Source: Kiritimatiellia bacterium (GTDB taxonomy: Bacteria > Verrucomicrobiota > Kiritimatiellia > JAAZAB01). From it: 5,787 nucleotides of DNA. The notes below the pieces were generated by a model. The model searched no databases. It was not told the DNA's origin and worked only from the letters and a program-made list of their open reading frames with translations. The position numbers were made by a program, and so were the translations under genes. Positions within the stretch are counted from its first letter, which is position 1, and every line of letters begins with the position of its first letter. This document shows, in pieces, positions 1 through 4,550 of this stretch. The stretch is from contig JAGYMT010000137.1 of the NCBI GenBank assembly GCA_018400335.1, forward strand, positions 1 through 5,787, given 5' to 3'.

Positions 1-103
1 GTCCCAGCCGTTTCCGGCGGGCGGGGGGAATGGCTGCCTCGTGCGACGCCGCGCCCATGCGCGCCCACAGCAAACGCTGCGCATCATTTTGCCTGACCTG
101 CAT
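1..103 (-). CDS. Start of an unidentified gene overlapping the methyltransferase 3' end (partial)
   Basis: On the minus strand an open frame begins with ATG at 103-101 and stays open to the window edge, giving 34 codons. The protein starts MQVRQNDAQRLLWARMGAA and ends near the edge with a basic PARRKRLG stretch. A good ribosome binding site, AGGGAGG (minus strand of 114-120), lies 10 bases before this ATG. The frame overlaps the end of the methyltransferase gene by 20 bases, which suggests translational coupling. Codon third positions are rich in G and C, as expected for a coding frame here. I do not recognise the protein from so short a piece. Alternatively, it is the displaced C-terminus of the methyltransferase after a one-base slip in the AAAA run at 87-90, since the two frames join as QAKNDAQRLL. 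Orphan methyltransferases of this kind often sit beside an ATPase or helicase gene, but nothing visible proves that here. Confidence 0.5.
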   Translation of the reverse strand, partial: MQVRQNDAQRLLWARMGAASHEAAIPPARRKRLG

Positions 104-1928
104 ACGCCGCCCGCCTCCCTGGCATCAATTGATAGAAGGCACCGGCGTCAATGGGGACATCCTGCCTCGCTTCCATATAGTGCGCCACAAGCCTTGAATA
201 CAGCCGTTGCGCCGTGGCCTCACTCGGATCGTCCGACAATGCCGCACGATCCGCCAGCTGATTCGCGAGCACCCATACATCCGTGGCGTCCGTCGCTGCC
301 TTCGGTGTTGCCTTGCCGAGCAGAATCAGCGGATCACCCTTGACCGCCCCGGCGGTTCGCACTTGCTTGAAACTCCCTTGCGTCTTATCGAGAACACTTG
401 TGTTGGCGACGTTAAAACCCGCCGCCTCGCAGGCATTCCGCAACGAATTCCATACATTGGCGGTCGCGGAATGAAAGACAACTGTCGCATGCCCATCCGA
501 CCGCAGCACACGGTGCAACTCCCGGAACGCGCGTTCAAGCAGATCCCGGTAATCGTCCGCCGATTTGCCCTGATGCGGACTGATAATCGCCTCTTCCGCC
601 TGATCGGTCACATGGCCGAGCCATGCCTCATTGATGAAATTCACCTCCGCATAGGGAATATTGCCGCCGAACGGCGGATCGGTGAACACATAATCCACCG
701 AACCGTCCGGTAAATCTAGGTCGAGACACGACGCATTCCGCACTTCGATCTCGGCTTCATGGCCATGAACCATCGCAAATGCCGCCGCCATGGTATTGAT
801 CTTGCGGCGGACCCCGGCAAAAAGGTTCTTTTCCACGGGCAAGCCGCTGACATACAGCACCCCCGGTTGCCCGCTGGTCACGACCAGATCGTCCAGCCCC
901 TGCTTCGCCACCACGCGGGTCATGATCGTGGAATGTGCCGCATTATAGCTCAACAGCCAAAACCGCAACGCAGGCTGAAGCTCACGCGGAAAGCGTTCCA
1001 CCGCCGCCCACATAGACGAAAACGCCAACAGATTGCGCCGTGTATAGAAATGATGCAGGTGCGACATCCCCTCATGATAACCCGCCCGATACAGATCGCC
1101 CCACGGAACCGGCGTAGTTGGGATGCACCCCGGCAGAGGCGTTTCCGCCAGTCGCCCTTGCAAATCCCGGTCACCGGCATCGGCCATGCGCGACCAGGTC
1201 CTCCCGGCCGTCTCGCCATAGACCCATGCCGAGCAGCGCTGCCGCACCGTTCGTTCCTGTCCGAGAAGCTCATCCGTGACCGACTCCCGAACACGGCGCA
1301 CTTTGCCTACGGGTACCGTATGCCGACAATGCGGGCACCAAAACCGGTTCGAGATAGCGGCAGGCGCGCGACTGACAGAGGCATCCCAGAGACTGACCTC
1401 CCGTTGGCAATCAGGACAAATCAGCATATCCGACCAGATTGTATATCGGATCGCCCCCTTGTTTCCATCGGGATCGCGAGCTTCATACAACCAATCCCAT
1501 TCCGCGCGAACAGAATCCAGCAGACTCTCGGCAGCATCACGGAAAACGGCAGGATCCGGTGGATGGCACATTACATCGGCCACAAACGCCCCCAACACCC
1601 CCAGTTCGTACAGCACCGCCCTGCGAGCACCCCAGCGCACCGGCAGATGCAAGCGTTCCGCTTCGCGAAGCATCGTCTCTGTCGGAGCCCCGCAAAGAAT
1701 CGCCGCAAGCCCCGTCGAACCACTGCCGCCGAACCCGTCAAGTACTGTTGCGCCAGGGGCGGTGTGCACGGCAATAAACAGAGCAATTGCCTCCGGCGAA
1801 ATCTTCGTTGGATAAGGAAATGCATTATACAGTGGCCCGCCCCGCGTTGCCCGCATAGCCCGCTCATAGAGCGAACCGACGGCCCCCGCTGGCGCATTTC
1901 CTTCCGATTGTTTCAAATCCTCTAACAC
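84..1928 (-). CDS. Zinc-ribbon DNA methyltransferase (amino group, DPPF type)
   Basis: This is a 614-residue DNA methyltransferase expected to transfer a methyl group from S-adenosylmethionine to an exocyclic amino group of adenine (N6) or cytosine (N4). The SAM-binding motif I is visible at residues 64-74 (DGFGGSGSTGL), following NAFPYPTKISPEAI. The catalytic motif IV is TDPPF at 416-420 inside VFTDPPFGGNIPY. The order motif I, long central region, motif IV resembles the alpha arrangement. The central region contains CPDC (171-174) and CPHC (198-201), a probable zinc ribbon placed where target recognition would be expected. SFKQVRTAGAVKGDPLIL near 519-536 is typical of large orphan methylases related to the DUF1156 group. 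The start is GTG, with AAGGAA (minus strand of 1935-1940) six to seven bases upstream. No signal peptide or membrane segment is seen. No restriction enzyme is present in the window, so it could be an orphan methylase or part of a multi-gene defence system continuing to the left. Target sequence and base type cannot be read from the protein. Confidence 0.9.
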   Translation of the reverse strand: MLEDLKQSEGNAPAGAVGSLYERAMRATRGGPLYNAFPYPTKISPEAIALFIAVHTAPGATVLDGFGGSGSTGLAAILCGAPTETMLREAERLHLPVRWGARRAVLYELGVLGAFVADVMCHPPDPAVFRDAAESLLDSVRAEWDWLYEARDPDGNKGAIRYTIWSDMLICPDCQREVSLWDASVSRAPAAISNRFWCPHCRHTVPVGKVRRVRESVTDELLGQERTVRQRCSAWVYGETAGRTWSRMADAGDRDLQGRLAETPLPGCIPTTPVPWGDLYRAGYHEGMSHLHHFYTRRNLLAFSSMWAAVERFPRELQPALRFWLLSYNAAHSTIMTRVVAKQGLDDLVVTSGQPGVLYVSGLPVEKNLFAGVRRKINTMAAAFAMVHGHEAEIEVRNASCLDLDLPDGSVDYVFTDPPFGGNIPYAEVNFINEAWLGHVTDQAEEAIISPHQGKSADDYRDLLERAFRELHRVLRSDGHATVVFHSATANVWNSLRNACEAAGFNVANTSVLDKTQGSFKQVRTAGAVKGDPLILLGKATPKAATDATDVWVLANQLADRAALSDDPSEATAQRLYSRLVAHYMEARQDVPIDAGAFYQLMPGRRAAYAGQAK

Positions 1929-1969
1929 ACTTAATTCCTTTTAATTGCCGATTCGTTCGTGCATCGAGC

Positions 1970-1998
1970 AATATACACACTTTAATCCCGGAAACCAA
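1970..1998 (-). promoter_or_regulatory. Candidate sigma70-type promoter for the methyltransferase gene
   Basis: Read on the minus strand, TTGGTT (1998-1993) and TATATT (1975-1970) are separated by 17 bases. The -10 box matches the consensus in five of six positions and the -35 box in only three. The -10 box lies 42 bases before the GTG start. The spacer and the surrounding AT-rich stretch fit a promoter, but the prediction rests on motif match alone. Confidence 0.4.
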
Positions 1999-2037
1999 GT
2001 CACTGCGCAAATTCAAAATATCATAATAAAACGGCAC

Positions 2038-2234
2038 CTAATACCGAGTCTCTATCCAGTGCCGCACCAGATTGCGCTCCCATTCAATCGCACTCTCGTC
2101 CCCTGAAATCCAATTTGCAGCAAATTTACCAGCAACTCCGCATCCGTCAACGCCTGCGGTCCCAATCGCAGCAACAGCTCCCGCGGACGCTCCACCTCCG
2201 GGCAAGACGCAATTCCCTTCGACTCCACCTTCAT
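2038..2234 (-). pseudogene. radC: radC remnant, N-terminal third, frameshifted
   Basis: The minus-strand frame starting at ATG 2234-2232 reads through VERPRELLLRLGPQALTDAE and then LLVNLLQIGFQG. This matches the conserved N-terminus of RadC (UPF0758), typically RPRE-LL-LGP-ALSDAELLAILL-TG. The frame is then wrong for RadC. One frame over it continues DESAIEWERNLVRHW, which fits the family pattern G-SAIELAR-LL. The switch falls at a GGGG run (2100-2103), so a single lost G explains it. The reading stops at 2038-2040 after about 65 residues, whereas RadC is about 220 long. The JAB/MPN metal-binding domain (HxH...D) that carries RadC's conserved metal site is absent. Intact radC genes are common on integrative elements and in defence islands. 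This copy cannot make a working protein. A frame-shifted rather than dead gene is unlikely because the whole C-terminus is missing. Confidence 0.75.
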
Positions 2235-2329
2235 TCGACAAACCCCATCACATCTTTCAGCCGGTGAAACAACACCTGCCGATGATGATGTACCATCGCT
2301 TTCCGTCCTCTCCAATTCAGTGTCGGCAT
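2231..2329 (-). pseudogene. Stub of a type III restriction Mod methyltransferase N-terminus
   Basis: A 32-codon frame on the minus strand starts at ATG 2329-2327 with MPTLNWRGRKAMVHHHRQVL and ends LKDVMGFVE before TGA 2233-2231. From memory, it matches the very start of many type III Mod DNA methyltransferases, whose N-terminus follows MPTL-[DEN]-[FW]-x-GK-x-x-V-x-x-HH-x-x-VP-[FY]. The usual proline after V is replaced by leucine. The remaining roughly 500 or more residues, including the SAM-binding and DPPY motifs, are missing. Its stop overlaps the start of the radC remnant as ATGA, so either a deletion fused the two genes or an old operon junction survives. It has no strong ribosome binding site. 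A genuine 32-residue peptide is possible but less likely than a relic. Confidence 0.5.
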
Positions 2330-2353
2330 ACCATTCTTTCAATTCCATTTTGA

Positions 2354-2454
2354 ATCATTCGTCATCAACAATCAACTGGCGGTTAGGACTACGGCACTTT
2401 CGCGGAGCTGTAGCGTATTTCTACTTTCCTTTCCGATTGCTTTGACATGTTGTA
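2354..2454. other. Short gene-free spacer upstream of the mod/radC stubs
   Basis: I see no gene, clear promoter or terminator here. A 19-codon minus-strand frame (2448 to about 2389, starting MSKQSERKVEIRYSSAKVP) has no ribosome binding site and stops at once, so I do not call it. Confidence 0.5.
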
Positions 2455-2518
2455 GGAATTGGGGTCACGTCTACATTTTCGTAGGAATTGGAGGAATTGG
2501 GGTCACGTCTACATTTTC
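2455..2518. repeat. 26-base sequence present twice in tandem
   Basis: The 26-base unit occupies 2455-2480 and again 2493-2518 without a mismatch; its core is GGGGTCACGTCTACATTTTC. A 12-base spacer (2481-2492) repeats the beginning of the unit, giving a 38-base period. On the minus strand the core reads as codons for NVDVTP. I associate this string from memory with the 3' flanks of transposase-linked dispersed repeats in PVC-type genomes. A diverged third copy lies at 3541-3574. Confidence 0.8.
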
Positions 2519-2535
2519 AACATTTGAATTTGATT

Positions 2536-2573
2536 GTTCACCGCACGATCCCATCCGCCCTTGCCGCATTTTC
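2536..2573. repeat. Direct repeat block A, copy 1
   Basis: These 38 bases, including CGATCCCATCCGCCCTTGCC, match 3638-3675 with a single mismatch (A for C at 2545). In both copies block A is followed by block B, but here about 155 extra bases separate them. Confidence 0.85.
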
Positions 2574-2729
2574 AACTAATGGCTTCGCCAACCCTCACCC
2601 CTGCCTGCGCCGTGATCTGTCGCGGCAGGCAGGCCTTCCCTCTCCCAGAGGGAGAGGGCGATCGGTGGGATAACAAAAATCGTTTTCTTGTTATTGATCG
2701 CTATTTTTCGACAAAAAGGCACCAACGAT
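2574..2729. repeat. Hairpin-rich insertion splitting the duplicated relic
   Basis: This stretch has no counterpart between blocks A and B of the second copy, where only about ten bases separate them, so it looks like an insertion. It holds two strong inverted repeats. CCTGCCTG (2600-2607) pairs with CAGGCAGG (2626-2633). CCCTCTCCC (2638-2646) pairs perfectly with GGGAGAGGG (2650-2658) across a three-base loop. The 'CCCTCACCCC...CCCTCTCCC-GGGAGAGGG' form is a familiar type of dispersed intergenic repeat. An AT-rich tail follows to 2729. It carries no transposase, so if mobile it would be a MITE-like or REP-like element moved by an enzyme elsewhere. Confidence 0.5.
2638..2658. other. Perfect 9-bp stem, 3-base loop hairpin
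   Basis: CCCTCTCCC and GGGAGAGGG form an uninterrupted nine-pair stem closed by AGA. No T run follows on either strand, so it is not a standard intrinsic terminator. It could still halt or stabilise the 3' end of a transcript from the RNA-binding protein gene to its right. Confidence 0.6.
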
Positions 2730-2819
2730 ATTTTCATCTCTTGCAGAACGAGTTGCTGAATGCTTGCAACATCATCCCGGATACCGGACACGATGTCAAT
2801 GTTGTTCGGCCTGTTTGCC
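2730..2819. repeat. Direct repeat block B, copy 1
   Basis: About 90 bases align with 3686-3778 with scattered substitutions and small indels. The longest identical core includes TTGCTGAATGCTTGCAACAT. On the minus strand the block reads NIDIVSGIRDDVASIQQLVL, and the second copy encodes nearly the same peptide. That pattern suggests both copies come from an ancient coding sequence, although neither is now part of an intact gene. Confidence 0.8.
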
Positions 2820-2926
2820 GATCCGGAACCGCCGCTGCCGCTACACAAAATGGCCGAGGCGATGAAGACGAGCGACCCGTACCGGACGCGCCTCGATCCG
2901 CCTCCCGGTCCGCCGTCCGACGCAGT
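2820..2926. other. GC-rich stretch with coding-like composition, no gene called
   Basis: Between the relic repeat and the stop of the RNA-binding protein gene, the plus strand is open in a frame with strongly GC-biased third positions (reading DPEPPLPLHKMAEAMKTSDP). It has no start signal of its own, and I recognise no family. It is probably a transposed coding fragment or the 3' untranslated region of the RNA-binding protein gene. No T-tailed terminator hairpin is visible. Confidence 0.35.
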
Positions 2927-3265
2927 TTACCAGCGACGATCACGACCGCCACCGCCACCACCACCACTGCGACCGCCACCACCACGGTTGCCCCCGCCGA
3001 AACCGCCGGAGCGGGGCTCGCGCGGCTTGGCTTCGTTCACAGTGAGCGCGCGCCCGTCGTTATCCTGACCGTTCAGCGCTGCGATGGCCGCCTGCGCTTC
3101 ATCGTCGGAACCCATTTCGACGAACCCGAAGCCCTTGGACTGGCCCGAGTCACGATCCATGATGACATCGGCGCTTTCGACCGTGCCGTGGGGGGCGAAC
3201 ATTTCCCGGAGGGAATCGCTCGTCGTGCTGTAGGACAGATTACCAACATACAGTTTCTTGCCCAT
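2927..3265 (-). CDS. Glycine-rich RRM RNA-binding protein
   Basis: This 112-residue protein has one RNA recognition motif followed by a glycine- and arginine-rich tail. RNP-2 is LYVGNL at residues 5-10 and RNP-1 is KGFGFVEM at 44-51, with the aromatic residues that stack on RNA in place. The RRM ends near residue 79 (ALTVNEAKPR). Residues 86-112 are an RGG-like tail of GGG runs broken by R and S, ending RDRRW. Length and layout match the small RNA-binding proteins of cyanobacteria and many environmental bacteria, which bind single-stranded RNA and in some species respond to cold or stress. The ATG is preceded by AAGGAG (minus strand of 3275-3280) with a 9-base spacing, which fixes the start. 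No gene is close on either side. It sits between the two copies of a duplicated relic, which may mean it was moved as cargo. The family call is secure; its RNA targets are unknown. Confidence 0.93.
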   Translation of the reverse strand: MGKKLYVGNLSYSTTSDSLREMFAPHGTVESADVIMDRDSGQSKGFGFVEMGSDDEAQAAIAALNGQDNDGRALTVNEAKPREPRSGGFGGGNRGGGGRSGGGGGGGRDRRW

Positions 3266-3274
3266 TACTCAGTT

Positions 3275-3280
3275 CTCCTT
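3275..3280 (-). promoter_or_regulatory. Ribosome binding site of the RRM protein gene
   Basis: AAGGAG on the minus strand, nine bases before the ATG at 3265, is the strongest Shine-Dalgarno match in the window and supports high expression. Confidence 0.75.
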
Positions 3281-3493
3281 TGGAGTTTTTACTTGAGCCC
3301 ATTTTTCTGCCTTCCGGGTCCACAGGAAAGGAATCCGACATCGAATTCAACTAATTGAGGAAACCGACCGGATAGAGCATCTTGCTCGTCTTTAGGGCGT
3401 GCAATTCATGACCCAACCGTTCAACCAAAGTATTAGTTCGTCGGAAATAGTAGTCGACCAGCCGAATAATGTATAGCTTTATTAATAGCATCC
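3281..3493. other. AT-rich leader region of the RRM protein gene
   Basis: About 210 bases upstream of the RNA-binding protein gene contain no gene. I could not find a -35/-10 pair good enough to call a promoter. The AT-rich part (3460-3490) would suit one and would leave a long 5' untranslated leader, as in many cold-regulated RRM genes. That last point is inference. Confidence 0.35.
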
Positions 3494-3527
3494 CATGGAA
3501 TATTGGAATGATGGAACAATGGAATGG
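3494..3527. repeat. Degenerate short tandem repeat (TGGAAT-rich)
   Basis: Four imperfect units of 7-9 bases follow each other: ATGGAATAT, TGGAATG, ATGGAACA and ATGGAATG. Such TGGAAT/TGGAATATT-type runs recur between genes in some PVC-type genomes. The run lies just left of the diverged third copy of the 26-base repeat. Confidence 0.5.
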
Positions 3528-3540
3528 GTCTTCCGCGGGA

Positions 3541-3574
3541 CATTGGGGACGCGTCTAAACTTTCCAACATTTGG
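3541..3574. repeat. Diverged third copy of the 26-base repeat
   Basis: The stretch beginning CATTGGGGACGCGTCTAAAC and ending CCAACATTTGG aligns with the end of 2493-2527, with several substitutions. It occupies the same position relative to block A as the tandem pair does in the other copy, so the duplicated unit originally included it. Confidence 0.6.
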
Positions 3575-3637
3575 TTTCTCTTGTTGTGCGAGGTCTTCTT
3601 TCATACGCGCCGCAAATGCCCGCATGGCAGCAATCCT

Positions 3638-3675
3638 GTTCACCGCCCGATCCCATCCGCCCTTGCCGCATTTTC
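3638..3675. repeat. Direct repeat block A, copy 2
   Basis: This block is 37 of 38 bases identical to 2536-2573. Here block B follows after only about ten bases, so this copy shows the arrangement before the hairpin-rich insertion. Confidence 0.85.
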
Positions 3676-3685
3676 CGCCAACCGC

Positions 3686-3778
3686 ATTTTCATCTCTTGA
3701 AGATTACGAGTTGCTGAATGCTTGCAACATCATCCCGGATAAGGGGCACGATGTCAATGTTCATTCGGCCTGTTTCCC
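3686..3778. repeat. Direct repeat block B, copy 2
   Basis: This is the counterpart of 2730-2819, with small indels (for example TTGAAGATTACGAG against TTGCAGAACGAG). On the minus strand it contains a short frame starting MNIDIVPLIRDDVASIQQLV at 3764, overlapping the stop of the preceding frame as ATGA. It ends at 3690 after 24 codons because of an indel. Confidence 0.8.
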
Positions 3779-3895
3779 GGCGTTCCGTTCCTGGTTTTTC
3801 CCGGCCCGCCGGCTGACGAGCACGGTAACTTTCGCCTGCGCCCCGACAGGCTCCCTGGCCGGCTCAAGCCGGCACATTTGCCGTCGCGTGTTCAT
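3761..3895 (-). pseudogene. Possible small frame or gene relic after doc
   Basis: A 44-codon minus-strand frame runs from ATG 3895 (MNTRRQMCRLEPAREPVGAQ) to TGA 3763-3761, ending KNQERNAGKQAE. Its stop overlaps the next short frame (3764) as ATGA. It begins 11 bases after the toxin stop but has no visible ribosome binding site. Its last codons lie within repeat block B, and the other copy preserves KQAE. It is more likely part of the decayed repeat unit than a working gene. No family is recognised. Confidence 0.2.
3858..3873. other. GC-rich hairpin downstream of the toxin gene
   Basis: GCCGGC, a TCAA loop and GCCGGC form a six-pair stem, extended to seven if the loop-closing T-A pair forms. 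It lies about 35 bases after the doc stop codon. It could mark the end of the toxin-antitoxin transcript, but there is no T run after it on the minus strand, so a classical terminator is not supported. Confidence 0.4.
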
Positions 3896-3906
3896 GTGCC
3901 AAGGGC

Positions 3907-4293
3907 TTACGATGCGGTTGTTATATGCTCTTTGAGCCAATTCATAAAGTTCTCTCGGGACAGTTCCCCTGCCGCCATGTTGAGAATGACTCGTTCTTGC
4001 TCGTTTACGTCGGCGCTGACCTCGAGACCGTTGAGGACAAGGAATGTTTCCATGGCAGCATGACCGACACGCTTATTCCCATCCATAAAAGGATGATTCA
4101 TCACGAGTGAGAAACAAAGTGCGGCCGCTTGGGACACGATGTCCGGATAAAGGTGCTTCCCGCCAAAACAAGCATAAGGTTGGCTCACGGCTGATTCCAG
4201 CGCACCGAGATCGCGAATCCCAGCGGCGCCACCCGAAGAGGCTAAAAGGCGATCATGAAGCTCCAGAATTTCAGAAATCGTGAGGTAACGCAT
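3907..4293 (-). CDS. doc: Doc-family (Fic fold) toxin of a toxin-antitoxin pair
   Basis: This 128-residue protein is the length of P1 Doc. The Fic-type active-site motif is HPFMDGNKRVGHAA at residues 67-80. The lysine in GNKR, instead of the GNGR of AMP-transferring Fic proteins, marks the Doc branch. P1 Doc phosphorylates elongation factor Tu and stops translation. GIRDLGALESAVSQP (25-39) is the second signature of the family, and the protein starts MRYLTISEILELHDRL as Doc proteins usually do. All expected catalytic residues (H67, D71, N73, K74, R75) are present, so it should be active. The start ATG shares one base with the antitoxin stop (TGATG), so translation is coupled and the toxin is made only when the antitoxin is. 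It acts in the cytoplasm. The kinase activity is inferred from the family. Confidence 0.93.
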   Translation of the reverse strand: MRYLTISEILELHDRLLASSGGAAGIRDLGALESAVSQPYACFGGKHLYPDIVSQAAALCFSLVMNHPFMDGNKRVGHAAMETFLVLNGLEVSADVNEQERVILNMAAGELSRENFMNWLKEHITTAS

Positions 4294-4490
4294 CAGGCTA
4301 ACCTTCGGTACAGTTCCTGATTCTTTGATAGGACACGCCGCGCCGCCTCGTCAAAATCGGCCGCTGGCCGGCCGATTAGGTCCTCAAGGGATGCGGTCAG
4401 GAACTGTTCTGGTTCCAGGCCAAAACGATTAGCCTTTTTACGTAAAGCTTCGGCCTTCGCTTCCTCAATCTGAACCGTAATGCTTGTCAT
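4293..4490 (-). CDS. Antitoxin partner of Doc, ribbon-helix-helix-like
   Basis: This 65-residue protein is encoded directly before the toxin and overlaps it by one base. Residues 1-8 (MTSITVQI) look like the single strand of a ribbon-helix-helix DNA-binding fold, followed by two helices (9-23 and 26-39). The C-terminal segment DEAARRVLSKNQELYRRLA (47-65) resembles the toxin-binding tails seen in Doc antitoxins, with the frequent form VL-KN-ELYRRLA. It is not a classical Phd by its N-terminus. It should neutralise Doc by covering its active site and repress the operon. Ribosome binding site GGGAGG (minus strand of 4499-4504) lies eight bases before the ATG, stronger than anything before the toxin, as expected where antitoxin must be in excess. 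The role is assigned from position, size and tail; the DNA-binding fold is a weaker inference. Confidence 0.85.
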   Translation of the reverse strand: MTSITVQIEEAKAEALRKKANRFGLEPEQFLTASLEDLIGRPAADFDEAARRVLSKNQELYRRLA

Positions 4491-4520
4491 AACCCTTACC
4501 TCCCACTATGTCTGTCTGAA

Positions 4521-4550
4521 ATGATACCTGAGAGAGACTATTTTCCGCAA
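4521..4550 (-). promoter_or_regulatory. Candidate promoter of the toxin-antitoxin operon
   Basis: Read on the minus strand, TTGCGG (4550-4545) and TATCAT (4526-4521) are 18 bases apart, matching consensus in four and five of six positions. The -10 box is 31 bases before the antitoxin start. The site overlaps the last codons of the SEC-C gene, so read-through from that gene is an alternative. No clear operator palindrome is seen. Confidence 0.35.

Larger units (their letters stand above)
3483..3703 (-). pseudogene. Relic coding frame, unidentified
   Basis: On the minus strand a frame is open from 3703 to a TAA at 3483-3485 (about 73 codons). It includes KCGKGGWDRAVNRIAAMRAF followed by AARMKEDLAQQEKPNVGKF, which looks like a real basic, helical protein segment. 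The first copy of the repeat encodes the same GKGGWDRAVN and then loses the frame. No start with a ribosome binding site is present. I read it as the tail of a decayed gene, perhaps one linked to a transposase, but no family could be assigned. Confidence 0.25.

Noticed and set aside
759..1925. Long open frame of 388 codons on the plus strand opposite the methyltransferase
   Set aside because: It is antisense to a gene with clear motifs. Its product is an arginine- and proline-rich string with no recognisable domain, as expected from the complement of a GC-rich gene.
2600..2658. Possible CRISPR or attachment-site array from the paired hairpins
   Set aside because: The two inverted repeats differ in sequence, there are no regularly spaced identical repeats, and no cas or integrase gene is present.
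2576..2848. Minus-strand 90-codon frame through repeat block B and the hairpin block
   Set aside because: The frame depends on the inserted hairpin sequence, and the other copy of block B does not continue it. There is no ribosome binding site.
2571..3355. TTCAACTAAT at 2571-2580 and again at 3346-3355 as possible target-site duplications around the RRM gene
   Set aside because: A ten-base match of AT-rich sequence can occur by chance, and neither site sits at a boundary of the aligned repeat blocks on both sides.
2534..3358. Plus-strand frame of 274 codons across the repeats and the RRM gene
   Set aside because: It crosses two repeat blocks and lies opposite the RRM gene, and the threonine/alanine-rich middle is the mirror of the GGG-rich tail codons.
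3858..3873. Intrinsic terminator after doc
   Set aside because: The stem is convincing, but no T run follows it on the minus strand, so it is reported only as a hairpin.
3495..3935. Plus-strand 146-codon frame over the second repeat copy
   Set aside because: It starts in the TGGAAT-rich run and passes through repeats and a hairpin into the 3' end of doc antisense. It has no coding signature.
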